This document shows positions 1 to 7,789 of a stretch of DNA of 18,628 nucleotides, piece after piece. Position 1 is the first letter of the stretch, and each line of letters starts with the position of its first letter. The stretch is from CAZOIA01 sp964579675 (GTDB lineage Bacteria; Planctomycetota; Phycisphaerae; UBA1845; PWPN01): contig CAZOIA010000112.1 in the NCBI GenBank assembly GCA_964579675.1, positions 1 to 18,628 on the forward strand, read 5' to 3'. A program made the position numbers and the translations under genes. Under the pieces are notes generated by a model. That model saw nothing but the letters and a program-made list of their open reading frames with translations. It was not told where the DNA came from and did not search any database.

Positions 1-1439
1 CCGTATGGGCCGCGCGGAATAATGCTCACCTTGTGCAAGGGATCAGCGTCGGGCAAGAGGCACTGCACCAGGGAATGCCCACCTTCGTGGTAGGCGGTGG
101 CGACGCGTTCCTTCTCGTCCACGACGCGGCTCTTCTTGGCCCGGCCCCAGCGGACCTTGTCGCGGGCCTCCTCGAGGTCCTCCATCTCCACGTAGTCCTT
201 GTTGACGAGCGTTGCCAGCAGGGCCGACTCGTTGATGATCGCCGCCAGGTCCGCACCGCTGAACATCGGCGTCCCGCGGGCCAGCCGGTGCAGATCCACG
301 TCCGGGCCGAGCTTGATCTTCTTGGCGTGCACGCGAAGGATCTCCAGACGCCCCTTCACGTCGGGCAGCGGGACGTAGACCTGGCGATCAAACCGGCCGG
401 GACGAACCAGGGCCGGGTCCAGCACGTCCGCCCGGTTCGTGGCGGCGATGACAATCACCTGGTCCGACGTCTCGAACCCGTCCATCTCGACCAGGATCGC
501 GTTGAGCGTCTGCTCCCGCTCGTCGTGCCCGCCGGTGGTGAACCCTGCCCCGCGGCGGCGGCCTACGGCGTCGATCTCGTCCAGGAAGATGATGCAGGGG
601 GAATTATCCTTGGCCTGCTTGAACAGATCGCGGACCCGCGAGGCACCCACGCCCACGAACATCTCGACGAAATCACTGCCGGAAATGCTGAAGAACGGCA
701 CCTCGGCCTCGCCGGCGATCGCCTTGGCGAGCAGCGTCTTGCCGCAACCCGGATCACCCACCAACAACACCCCGCGCGGAATGCGCCCCCCCAGACGCTG
801 AAACCGTTTGGGGTTCTTCAGAAACTCGATGAGCTCGGTGACCTCTTCCTTCGCCTCGTCGATTCCCGCCACGTCGCTGAAAGTGACGTTGGTATGCTCC
901 TTCGAGCTGACGCGGTGCTTGGAGCGTCCGAAGCTGCCGAGCATCCCGCCCGGTCCCCCGCCCACGCCCCGGAGTTGACGGAATACGAAGAACCAGATGA
1001 ACGCGAAGACGAGGATCCACGGCACGAAGTTAATAAGAACCTTGAAGAAGTATCCGCTGCTGTTGTCGGCTCGGATCCGCATGTCCGGGTCGGCGCGCCG
1101 GAGCTTCTCGGAGAGGTTCTCGAACTCGCTGGGCGACCATTCGACCTCGAACTCCTTGGACCGGTCCTTCTCCTGAACCGCCTTGAGCTGGCCGGTAATT
1201 CTGCCGTTGGATTCCTCGAGCACGGACTCGGCGACGTTCTTGTCCCCCACGTGCCTCCAGTACTCGTCCACGGTCAGTTTCGTTTTCTGGTCCATGCTGG
1301 ACATCAATACCGCGACCAGGATCACGGACAGGCCGATGAACACCGCCCATCCCAAAAGGCCGCGGGACATGCGCATGGGCGGTCCGGGGGGCCTGCTCGG
1401 ACCCTGGCGATCGTCCCGATCTGGTTGGGTGCCAGACAT
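1..1439 (-). CDS. ftsH: ATP-dependent zinc metalloprotease FtsH (3' end outside window)
   Basis: Membrane-anchored AAA+ protease that unfolds and degrades membrane and some cytosolic proteins. The frame is open from an ATG at 1439 to the window edge (479 codons), so about 150-200 C-terminal residues of the usual 600-700 are missing. Visible in order: TM1 at about residues 28-47, a short periplasmic segment, TM2 at about 134-153, Walker A GDPGCGKT (228-235), Walker B IIFLDEID (DEID at 287-290), the second region of homology ATNRADVLDPALVRPGRFDR (about 331-350), and the zinc-binding HEGGH (451-455). The usual family motif is HEAGH, but both metal-binding His and the catalytic Glu are kept. An AGGGA sequence lies 8 nt before the chosen ATG. 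It is the last gene visible in the minus-strand cluster, 141 nt after lptE, and seems to have its own promoter. Identity is very secure. Confidence 0.97.
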   Translation of the reverse strand, partial: MSGTQPDRDDRQGPSRPPGPPMRMSRGLLGWAVFIGLSVILVAVLMSSMDQKTKLTVDEYWRHVGDKNVAESVLEESNGRITGQLKAVQEKDRSKEFEVEWSPSEFENLSEKLRRADPDMRIRADNSSGYFFKVLINFVPWILVFAFIWFFVFRQLRGVGGGPGGMLGSFGRSKHRVSSKEHTNVTFSDVAGIDEAKEEVTELIEFLKNPKRFQRLGGRIPRGVLLVGDPGCGKTLLAKAIAGEAEVPFFSISGSDFVEMFVGVGASRVRDLFKQAKDNSPCIIFLDEIDAVGRRRGAGFTTGGHDEREQTLNAILVEMDGFETSDQVIVIAATNRADVLDPALVRPGRFDRQVYVPLPDVKGRLEILRVHAKKIKLGPDVDLHRLARGTPMFSGADLAAIINESALLATLVNKDYVEMEDLEEARDKVRWGRAKKSRVVDEKERVATAYHEGGHSLVQCLLPDADPLHKVSIIPRGPY

Positions 1440-1492
1440 CAACTGGTTCCCTGCCGACCCGCGTATGGCGCGGTCGGCGCTGGTGGTGCCCT

Positions 1493-1521
1493 ATTATATA
1501 CAATCTAAGGGGTCCCCGGCA
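1493..1521 (-). promoter_or_regulatory. Possible ftsH promoter
   Basis: On the minus strand a perfect TATAAT lies at 1493-1498, with only a weak -35 match (TGCCGG at 1516-1521, 17-bp spacer). Transcription would start near 1486 and give a leader of about 47 nt before the ftsH ATG at 1439. AT-rich sequence is rare here, which adds some weight. The weak -35 keeps confidence modest. Confidence 0.4.
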
Positions 1522-1580
1522 CGTCGGAGCACCCTTTTTCTGCCAGTATCACTTACATTTCAGGCCCCGCGACGGGCGCT

Positions 1581-2108
1581 TCACCACGACGATTGCATGT
1601 CGTCCACGATGTTCCGGGCGTGCTTGTTGACGGCGTCGAGCCGGGCATCGGCGACGGTTTCGCCGGCCGGGCGGACGTAGGTCACCGTGGTCACAAACCG
1701 CGGGCGTTCCCGCAGCAACTTGCCCGTCCGCATATCCTGCCAGCGGTAGCGGACGGCCAGGGCGGCGGCGGTCTCCCGCGGCCAACTGGTCCCGAAATGT
1801 CGCCCGATAGTGGACTCCCGCCATTCGAGCACCTCGGCCGACAAGATGGTATCGGCTTTCTCACGAGGCGCATTTCTGTACGGCGTCTCAAGGTCGATTT
1901 GTTTCCGCAGGGCTTCGGTGAGCTCGAATTCGATTCCGCGCCGGAACTCGCGGGATTGGGCCATTTCCACATAGATGGTGCGGACGGTCTGGCGATGAAG
2001 CGGCTCGGAGGAATACCCGCATCCCGCCGCCGCGGCGAGCAATACCGCCGCCGCCCGAAGTCCCATAACCCGTAGATCCAGCCGGTTGCATCTGGCAGGC
2101 CGGTGCAT
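1581..2108 (-). CDS. lptE: LptE-like LPS-assembly lipoprotein
   Basis: A 175-residue exported lipoprotein. An Arg-rich N-terminus is followed by a hydrophobic core and a lipobox ending AAGC with the acylated Cys at residue 30. After it come GYSS and a stretch typical of the LptE family: VRTIYVEMAQSREFRRG, then FELTEALRKQI. LptE plugs the LptD barrel in the outer membrane and helps place lipopolysaccharide in the outer leaflet. The ATG at 2108 shares one base with the bamD stop (TAATG) and has AGGAGG at 2115-2120, so this start is chosen over Met15. The coupling to a BamD-like gene fits an outer-membrane assembly role. Family assignment rests on recognised pattern, not on an alignment; a general small outer-membrane lipoprotein is the alternative. 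Confidence 0.8.
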   Translation of the reverse strand: MHRPARCNRLDLRVMGLRAAAVLLAAAAGCGYSSEPLHRQTVRTIYVEMAQSREFRRGIEFELTEALRKQIDLETPYRNAPREKADTILSAEVLEWRESTIGRHFGTSWPRETAAALAVRYRWQDMRTGKLLRERPRFVTTVTYVRPAGETVADARLDAVNKHARNIVDDMQSSW

Positions 2109-3193
2109 TATCGGCCTCCTTGTTCAGGAGAACCTGAGGCTGGCACCTCGGGCTCGTCGGGTTGAGGAAACGCAGTCGGGTCACCCAATGCGGCCAGGCG
2201 TCCATTTGCCTGGGCCGCCGCCGGGGTGTCCGGCCAGTTCCTCACAATCGCCCGGTAGTAGAACCGCGCAGCTTTGGGCTGGCCGGTCTTCTCGTAGAAC
2301 CGGGCAATGTCGTAGGTCTTGTCCGCCCGCGTGGCCGCAATCTGGTCCAGGACAACGGTTACGCCGTGTTCCTCGGCCGCGGCCGGGTAAGACCGGCGAA
2401 ACTGCCGGAACCGCTCGTTGGCCTCAATCAGGCCGGCGTCGTCAAACTTGATGCCGGGGAAGCTCGCCAGCGCCGCCTGGGCACTCCTGAGCAGGGCCCG
2501 GGGGTGCCACCGACTCAGCGGATACTCCCGGGCAAACGTGGCGTATTCATCCTCAGCCAACTCGAACTCGCCCCGAGCGAAGTAGTAGTCGGCCTTGGCC
2601 ATCTGGGCCAGCTCGGCCAGTGGGGTGTCCGAGTAGTTCACAACCAAGTCGTCCATGATCTCGATGCCGCCATCATAGTCACGGATCCGCAACAGCCCCC
2701 CCCATGCCCGTCGCCGTTTGCCCGCCAGATACTGCTCGGCGACGCGGAACTGTCCCCACAATGCCCGTTCAGCATAGTCAGAGCCGGGAAAGTCGTTGAG
2801 CAGCGACTGATAAGTGTCGTGGGCCGCCCGGTAGCGCCCCCGCTCCAGGTAAGCCGTCGCTCTGAGGTACAGCGCCTCCGGGTAGCGAAGCGACTCCGGG
2901 CCGTAACTCTTTAACCATCCCTTGAGGATGCCTGAAGCCGTTTTGTAGTCTTCAAGGGCCATCCATTGCCGGGCAATGTCCAGATCGCCGTCCTCGGTGC
3001 CTGGAATCGGGTCGGGCGTGCGGACCCACTGGCGGGTCTTCTCGTCGTAGGTATGCTGCTCAGCATACCCCTTGGGCGGGACCGGAGTGTCGCCGAATGA
3101 CTTCGACGCAACAGACAGCCCCACCCACGCTACCACGGGAAGCCACGACCAGAGACGGCAACGTAACAGTGAGCAGCGAGAGTCGAGTTTCAT
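2108..3193 (-). CDS. bamD: BamD-like outer-membrane assembly TPR protein
   Basis: A 361-residue exported repeat protein. The chosen ATG at 3193 gives a signal peptide with a Leu/Trp/Val-rich core (about residues 8-29). The frame extends upstream to 3307, but that start lies within the candidate promoter. The mature part is built of TPR-like helical pairs: ALYLRATAYLERGRYRAAHD, then YYFARGEFELAEDEYATFAR with YPLSRW, and near the C-terminus ARFYEKTGQPKAARFYYRAI followed by NWPDTPAA. This pattern is typical of BamD/YfiO, the TPR lipoprotein of the BAM complex that inserts beta-barrel proteins in the outer membrane. Odd: there is no Cys just after the hydrophobic core, so no lipobox is visible. 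The C-terminus is Pro/Glu-rich. It is followed without gap by lptE. A CpoB-type periplasmic TPR protein is an alternative. Confidence 0.75.
   Translation of the reverse strand: MKLDSRCSLLRCRLWSWLPVVAWVGLSVASKSFGDTPVPPKGYAEQHTYDEKTRQWVRTPDPIPGTEDGDLDIARQWMALEDYKTASGILKGWLKSYGPESLRYPEALYLRATAYLERGRYRAAHDTYQSLLNDFPGSDYAERALWGQFRVAEQYLAGKRRRAWGGLLRIRDYDGGIEIMDDLVVNYSDTPLAELAQMAKADYYFARGEFELAEDEYATFAREYPLSRWHPRALLRSAQAALASFPGIKFDDAGLIEANERFRQFRRSYPAAAEEHGVTVVLDQIAATRADKTYDIARFYEKTGQPKAARFYYRAIVRNWPDTPAAAQANGRLAALGDPTAFPQPDEPEVPASGSPEQGGR
2115..2120 (-). promoter_or_regulatory. Strong lptE ribosome binding site inside the bamD 3' end
   Basis: AGGAGG on the minus strand, 6 nt before the lptE ATG (2108), lies within the last codons of bamD. 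Together with the TAATG stop/start overlap it indicates translational coupling of bamD and lptE, and decides the lptE start. Confidence 0.75.
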
Positions 3194-3281
3194 ATCCGGC
3201 GCTCGAGACTGCTCCGAGGTTGAAGCGCAACGACACCCGCGGTTACGCCCGCGAGGCCCGGCGATCCTGCCAGGAGGCGCG

Positions 3282-3311
3282 ATTATAGAAAGGCCCGTCA
3301 TCATCATGCAA
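3282..3311 (-). promoter_or_regulatory. Candidate promoter of the bamD-lptE operon
   Basis: Minus strand: TATAAT at 3282-3287 and TTGCAT at 3306-3311 with an 18-bp spacer. Transcription would start near 3275, giving a leader of about 80 nt before the ATG at 3193. The rest of the 192-nt gap between nfuA and bamD (3194-3385) shows no gene and no convincing terminator. Confidence 0.5.
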
Positions 3312-3385
3312 GGGAAAGCCTGGAACGTGCTCCCCGCTCATGCCCGTCCCCTTGATGCCCCGATTCCTGGGATGAGAAAGGCTTT

Positions 3386-3640
3386 TCAAACGCAGACAAC
3401 CCCGGTGACCTCAGGAACCTTTTCCTTGAGGTTCCGTTCGACGCCGAGCTTGAGCGTCATCTGACTTGCCGGGCAGCCCACACACGCGCCCTGCAGCCGG
3501 ACCTGGACCACGCCCTGATCATCGACGCCCACGAGCTCAATGTCGCCGCCGTGGCCTTGAATCAAAGGCCGAATCTCGCCGATGACCGTCGCCACGCGAT
3601 CGCTCAGCGGGAGTCCCGTCTCGTTGGAAGTATCGGACAT
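3386..3640 (-). CDS. NifU-like C-terminal domain Fe-S scaffold protein (NfuA type)
   Basis: An 84-residue cytosolic protein that is essentially a single NifU C-terminal (Nfu) domain. Visible: an N-terminal helix with IRPLIQGHGGDIELVGV, the strand VQVRLQGAC, and the CVGCPAS cluster motif whose two Cys (CXXC) ligate a [4Fe-4S] cluster at a dimer interface and pass it to apo-proteins. It lacks the degenerate A-type domain of E. coli NfuA; such stand-alone Nfu domains are common. The ATG at 3640 has AGGAGG at 3645-3650 and a good promoter 54 nt further upstream. It is the first gene of the minus-strand cluster, but a separate promoter seems to serve the genes after it. Confidence 0.92.
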   Translation of the reverse strand: MSDTSNETGLPLSDRVATVIGEIRPLIQGHGGDIELVGVDDQGVVQVRLQGACVGCPASQMTLKLGVERNLKEKVPEVTGVVCV

Positions 3641-3693
3641 CAGACCTCCTCAGGCACAAGGCCACTCGTTGTTTGCGCTCGGCCGCGCAAACC

Positions 3694-3722
3694 ACTATAG
3701 TCCCCCGCCATGCGCCCGGCAA
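3694..3722 (-). promoter_or_regulatory. Promoter of the nfu gene
   Basis: Minus strand: TTGCCG (3717-3722), exactly 17 bp, TATAGT (3694-3699). The predicted start near 3687 gives a leader of about 46 nt including the AGGAGG ribosome binding site. Confidence 0.6.
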
Positions 3723-3820
3723 CACCGGCTCTTCCCGGCGCCGGGGTTCTGGTGCGTGACAGTTCAGGCGGCGGGCCGGAGGAAGCCCTATGCTGCCTCC
3801 GCCAAGCCCCGGCCCAAAGG

Positions 3821-3887
3821 GTGCGAAGGTGTGAAAGTGGAAAAGGCACGTCGCAGCCAGCCTTTTCTCACTTTCTCGCATTGGCAC
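3821..3887. repeat. Long imperfect inverted repeat (hairpin) in divergent intergenic region
   Basis: Arms 3821-3846 and 3861-3887 pair over about 23 positions (two G-U) around a 14-nt loop. Helix cores are GTGC/GCAC, GAAAGTG/CACTTTC and AAAAGG/CCTTTT, with three mismatches and one bulged base. It lies in the 455-nt gap between nfu (minus) and tolC (plus), where no gene is credible. No T-tract follows directly, so it is not a standard terminator. Function unknown. Confidence 0.6.
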
Positions 3888-4030
3888 TTGCTCGCGGGCC
3901 GCGTCAGGCCATTCCGGGAAAGACGAGGCCACGGCTTTCTGGGAGCCCCGCCGATTCTGTCACACACCCCCGGGGTTCTGTGCCCTTGAGATCGAAACAC
4001 GGGCGAACGACGGGCCCGGCGCCGGGGGCG

Positions 4031-4059
4031 TGGCTCGAAGGCTCGGGTCACGTTAGAAT
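4031..4059 (+). promoter_or_regulatory. Candidate promoter of the export operon
   Basis: TGGCTC (4031-4036), 17 bp, TAGAAT (4054-4059). The start would be near 4066, about 30 nt before the tolC ATG at 4096. The -10 matches well, the -35 only partly. Confidence 0.4.
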
Positions 4060-4095
4060 AACCCGCGAATGGGGCCCCACAGGCGAGGAGTTCTC

Positions 4096-6045
4096 ATGTT
4101 GCCTTTATCCATGCAATGCCGGACCTGCGTATACTGGCCGATGATCGGAATGCTGATGCTCGGTGGATGTCAATGGTTCGTGGACGACGCGGACCGCGAG
4201 GTCTACCGGCTGATCGAGAGCCGACAGCGGGCCGCCCTCGGCGAAACGCGCACCGTGCGGATCGACCAGGAGCGGCCGCCCATCGCCGTCGGCGCCGGCT
4301 CGTATGCGTTCGTTCCGCACCCGATCGACTCTCAAGTGCCCGCGTCGTTCGCGCTGACCACGACGAGGCCGGCTCGGACGGAGGAGATGCCTGCGGGAGT
4401 CGATTCCCGCGAGCCGGCGGCGACCTCGCCTGCCGATTCGCCCGGTCGCACCCGGTTGGCGATGCCGGCGGCCGAACGACCCCCCGGGGCAACGGAGCCG
4501 ATCGTGGCCACCCGGCCGAGTACAGCCACCCGGCCGGCCCCGGCCGTGGCGCTTGCCTCCACCTCCACCACGCAACCGGCAGCGGCGTTACCCTCAAGAC
4601 CGGTACTCACGCTTGCCGGCGCCCTGAGCTACGCGTTCAGGAACTCGCGGGACTTCCAGTCGGCCAAGGAGGACCTCTATATGGAGGCACTGGGCCTCAG
4701 CCTGGAGCGCCACCTGTGGACGCCCAGGCTCATGGGCGAAATCGAGTCGCAGTACGCCAACTACGGGCAGATCCGCGAGTTCGATCACGCGATGGCCGCC
4801 GTCGCCACGGTCGGCATCGAACAGCAGTTGCCCTACGGCGGCGAGGTCACCGCCCAGATCATCAGCACCCTCATGCGCGACCTGACGCATCACGTCACCA
4901 CGAGCGAGACGGGTGCGATGATCCTTCAGGCCAGTATTCCCTTGCTCCGGGGGGCAGGGCCGGTGGCGTACGAATCGCGCTATCAGGCGGAGCGCAGCCT
5001 CATCTACGCCGTACGGGTATTCGAACGGTTCCGGCGCCGGCTGGCGGTCCAGATCGCCGGCTCGTACTTCAACCTGCAGCAGCTCCGGCAGCGGATCCTC
5101 AACGCCCACGAGAGCGTCGGGGCATTCACCAGCGACGTGCAACGGGCCGAGGCCCGCTGGCGAACGGGACGTGTCATCCGGCTCGACGTGCTCCGCGCCG
5201 ACGAGGACCGGCTGCGGGCGGCAAACACGGAAGTTAATGCCATCGAGCGCTACGAAACCGCGTTGGATGTGTTCAAGATCCAGATCGGCATGCCGACCGA
5301 AACGGCAATTGATGTGGAGTTTCCGGCTGACCTCACCGCAGAGTCGGCAACCAAAGCGGGCCCGCTGTACGCAGACGCACTCGAGCAGGCCCTGCGCATG
5401 CCCGACGTTTCCGAAAAACAGGCCATCAGCGCCGCCCTGAGGCACCGCCTCGACCTGCTGAACGTGCTGGATCAGACCGACGACGCCCACCGCGGCGTCA
5501 AGATTGCCGAGAACAACCTGCTTCCGGATCTCGTGGCCAGCGGCAGCGTGCAGATGGACACGGACGCCAGCGAGCTCGGCTCACTGAAGTACAATAGCGA
5601 ACGGACGACCTGGCGGGGCTTTTTGACCCTGGAGCTGCCGCTTGATCGCAAGGCCGAACGCAACGCGCTGCGGGAGTCGTTGATCGGGTTGCGCCGGGCG
5701 GAGCGAAACCACGATCAGGCCCGGGACCAGGTTCGCCTGGAGGTCCGCCGGGCCATGCGGCGGGCCGCCCAGCGACAGGAATCGCTGGAGATCCTGAGGC
5801 GTAGCCGGGACCAGGCCCGCATTCGCCGTCGCGCCGCCCAGATCCGATTCGAGTTGGGCCAACTCAATAACCGCGACGTGGTGGAGGCCCAGAGGGAGCT
5901 TCTGGACGCCCAGGACAGCCTGGCCCAGGCCCAGGCCGAGTACCGGCTTGCGATCCTGGAGTTCCGGCTGGACACCGGCACGCTCCGCATCGACGACGAC
6001 GGCCGATGGGCGGCCCCGGTAGCCACGGCCGCCGAAACTCGCTAG
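4096..6045 (+). CDS. TolC-family outer-membrane efflux lipoprotein
   Basis: A 649-residue outer-membrane channel component of a tripartite exporter. The ATG at 4096 is chosen because GAGGAG ends 5 nt before it; an in-frame ATG at 4069 has no such site. The N-terminus ends in a lipobox LGGC with the acylated Cys at residue 25. Residues about 88-168 are a Pro/Thr/Ala-rich low-complexity linker. The efflux domain follows from about residue 171 (LTLAGALSYAFRNSRDFQSA) and contains typical helical stretches such as AEARWRTGRVIRLDVLRADE and, near the C-terminus, RFELGQLNNRDVVEAQRELL and LAQAQAEYRLAILEFRLDTG. It heads the cluster tolC-hlyD-ABC-permease, as in MacAB/TolC-type pumps. Family is secure; substrate is not deducible. 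The usual length is 450-500, the excess being the linker. Confidence 0.93.
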   Translation: MLPLSMQCRTCVYWPMIGMLMLGGCQWFVDDADREVYRLIESRQRAALGETRTVRIDQERPPIAVGAGSYAFVPHPIDSQVPASFALTTTRPARTEEMPAGVDSREPAATSPADSPGRTRLAMPAAERPPGATEPIVATRPSTATRPAPAVALASTSTTQPAAALPSRPVLTLAGALSYAFRNSRDFQSAKEDLYMEALGLSLERHLWTPRLMGEIESQYANYGQIREFDHAMAAVATVGIEQQLPYGGEVTAQIISTLMRDLTHHVTTSETGAMILQASIPLLRGAGPVAYESRYQAERSLIYAVRVFERFRRRLAVQIAGSYFNLQQLRQRILNAHESVGAFTSDVQRAEARWRTGRVIRLDVLRADEDRLRAANTEVNAIERYETALDVFKIQIGMPTETAIDVEFPADLTAESATKAGPLYADALEQALRMPDVSEKQAISAALRHRLDLLNVLDQTDDAHRGVKIAENNLLPDLVASGSVQMDTDASELGSLKYNSERTTWRGFLTLELPLDRKAERNALRESLIGLRRAERNHDQARDQVRLEVRRAMRRAAQRQESLEILRRSRDQARIRRRAAQIRFELGQLNNRDVVEAQRELLDAQDSLAQAQAEYRLAILEFRLDTGTLRIDDDGRWAAPVATAAETR

Positions 6046-6148
6046 AATAGCTAACGGAATCGACCTTCCAACGTCTTGACAGGTGTAGGCTGTCCCTCCC
6101 GGGCGGCAGCACCGTCCGATCATCGGGGGCATCACTGGAGGTACACGG

Positions 6149-7786
6149 TTGAGCTCCACCGAGACTGACCTTCGCCTGCCGGCGGCACCGCCTCGGTCCA
6201 AGCCGACCCCGGCGCCCGCGGATGTTGACTGGTCAATGCCCCCGGCGGCCCCGGTTCGCCGCGCCCGCAGGCTCGCGCGGCGCGCCCTCGTGGTGGTGGT
6301 GGTCGTCGCGGCCATCGGCGGGGGAGCCTACTTCGGGTGGGCACAATGGTTCCAATCGGGTCCGGTCGAGGACATTCAGCTCTATGAGGTCGTCCGGAAG
6401 AGCTTCCCCATCATCCTGGAGGAAAAGGGCGAACTGAAGGCCACTAACTCCGTCGACGTCAAGAACGAGGTAGAGGGCAGAGCGACGATCATCTCACTGG
6501 CGGACGAGGGAACCCACGTTGCCAAGGGGGACCTCCTCGTCGAACTCGCCAGCGACGAAATCGAGGAGAAGATCGAGGAACTCAAGATTAAGGTGGCGGT
6601 CGAGGAGGCCGCCCTTCAGAAAGCCGAGACCGACCTCGAGATCCTCCGGGACGAAAATGCGAGCAAGATCCGCAAGGCGGAACTCGCCCTGGAGATGGCC
6701 GAGATCAGCCTGAAAAAGTATGAAGAAGGTGACGCCTTCGAACTCCAGAAAGATGCTGAGATCAACCGCGAACAGGCCGAGTTCGAACTCAACCGGGCCC
6801 GGGAGTACTTGAAAGACTCGGAGGATCTCTTCAAACAAGGCTTCATTACCCAAATCGAGCGAGACGACGATCGCTTCACCGAGTACAAGGCTGACAACCA
6901 ATTGACCAAGTCCGGGATCAAATTGGACGTCCTGAAGAAGTACACGATTCCAATGGACCTCAAGGAGAAGCAATCGGACGTCGAGGAGGCCGGGGCGGAA
7001 CTCAAGCGGGCGGGGAAAGCCGCCGAGGCGTCGGAGGAACAGGCCCGCGTCCAGCTCAAGGCCGAGAAGGACCAGCTCGAAATCGTGCGGGGCAAGCTGG
7101 ACAAGGCCCTCGAGCAGAAGAAGAAAACCAAGATCTACGCCCCCGCCGAAGGGCTCGTAGTCTACTTCAAGGAGGGCTGGTGGCGGCGCGAATCCGAAAT
7201 CAAGACCGGGGTCGAGGTGCACGAGCGGCAAACCCTGATCGAACTGCCCGACACCAGCTCGATGAAGGTGGAGGTCAACGTTCACGAAGCCCAGATCGAG
7301 CGCCTCGAAGAAGGGCTATCCGCGACGATCACCGTGGAGGGGCTCCAGGGCCGCCAGTTCACGGGCAAGGTGACCAAGATCGCCGTCCTGGCCGACTCCC
7401 AGCACCGCTGGCTGAACCCCAACCTCAAGCAGTTCAAGACCGAGGTGCAGATCGACGGGGAGGTGAACGAGTTGAAGCCCGGGGCCACCGCCCGCGTCCA
7501 AATCACAATCACCGAACTCCAAGACGTCATCGCGATCCCGGTCCAGGCGGTGTTCGGCAAAGGGGGCAAATACTACGTGTTCCTCGATGAGAAAGGGAAT
7601 CCGCAGCCGGTCGAGGTCGAGGTGGGCCCGTCGAGCAACGAGTACATAGAAATCACCGAAGGCCTGCAGGTGGGCCAGAAGATCCGCCTGGCCGTCACCG
7701 AGGATATGAAACTGGAGCTCCCGGACCGCGACGACGGGGAAAGGGAGAGAGGGGGAAAGGGGGCGAAGGGAAGAAGGGGGGGATGA
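6149..7786 (+). CDS. HlyD/MacA-family periplasmic adaptor subunit
   Basis: A 545-residue membrane-fusion protein that links the inner-membrane ABC transporter to the TolC channel. It starts at a TTG (6149) preceded by GGAGG at 6137-6141 (7-nt spacer). Order: Pro-rich cytosolic N-terminus, one TM at about 46-64 (with a run of six Val), a lipoyl/barrel-sandwich first half (KNEVEGRATIISLADEGTHV, KGDLLVEL), a long charged coiled-coil hairpin at about 127-327, the second lipoyl half (KIYAPAEGLVVY), beta-barrel segments (ATITVEGLQGRQFTGKVTKI) and a membrane-proximal part (IAIPVQAVFGKGGKYYVFL). The last 18 residues are Gly/Arg/Lys-rich and encoded by a polypurine tract. The coiled coil is long for MacA, which suits a reach to the TolC tip. 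Only 3 nt separate it from the ATPase gene. Confidence 0.93.
   Translation: MSSTETDLRLPAAPPRSKPTPAPADVDWSMPPAAPVRRARRLARRALVVVVVVAAIGGGAYFGWAQWFQSGPVEDIQLYEVVRKSFPIILEEKGELKATNSVDVKNEVEGRATIISLADEGTHVAKGDLLVELASDEIEEKIEELKIKVAVEEAALQKAETDLEILRDENASKIRKAELALEMAEISLKKYEEGDAFELQKDAEINREQAEFELNRAREYLKDSEDLFKQGFITQIERDDDRFTEYKADNQLTKSGIKLDVLKKYTIPMDLKEKQSDVEEAGAELKRAGKAAEASEEQARVQLKAEKDQLEIVRGKLDKALEQKKKTKIYAPAEGLVVYFKEGWWRRESEIKTGVEVHERQTLIELPDTSSMKVEVNVHEAQIERLEEGLSATITVEGLQGRQFTGKVTKIAVLADSQHRWLNPNLKQFKTEVQIDGEVNELKPGATARVQITITELQDVIAIPVQAVFGKGGKYYVFLDEKGNPQPVEVEVGPSSNEYIEITEGLQVGQKIRLAVTEDMKLELPDRDDGERERGGKGAKGRRGG
7736..7782 (+). other. Polypurine G-tract cluster (possible G-quadruplex)
   Basis: Six G-runs of 3-7 (7736-7739, 7743-7745, 7751-7755, 7759-7763, 7768-7770, 7776-7782) are separated by 3-5 nt, with only one pyrimidine in 47 nt. 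This fits the G3+N1-7 pattern on the coding strand, at the hlyD/ATPase junction, and also supplies the G-rich region before the ATPase ATG. Confidence 0.5.
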
Positions 7787-7789
7787 CGA

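Noticed and set aside
33..1508. 491-codon plus-strand ORF opposite ftsH
   Set aside because: The minus strand encodes a clear FtsH with all motifs in one frame; the plus-strand frame is an antisense shadow caused by high GC.
3710..4144. 144-codon plus-strand ORF in the nfu/tolC gap
   Set aside because: No ribosome binding site noticed, no family features, runs through the long hairpin and out of frame into tolC, which has a well-supported start.
6076..6081. Perfect TTGACA before the hlyD-type gene
   Set aside because: No acceptable -10 follows at 16-19 bp (the sequence is GGGCGG-like), so an internal operon promoter is not supported.
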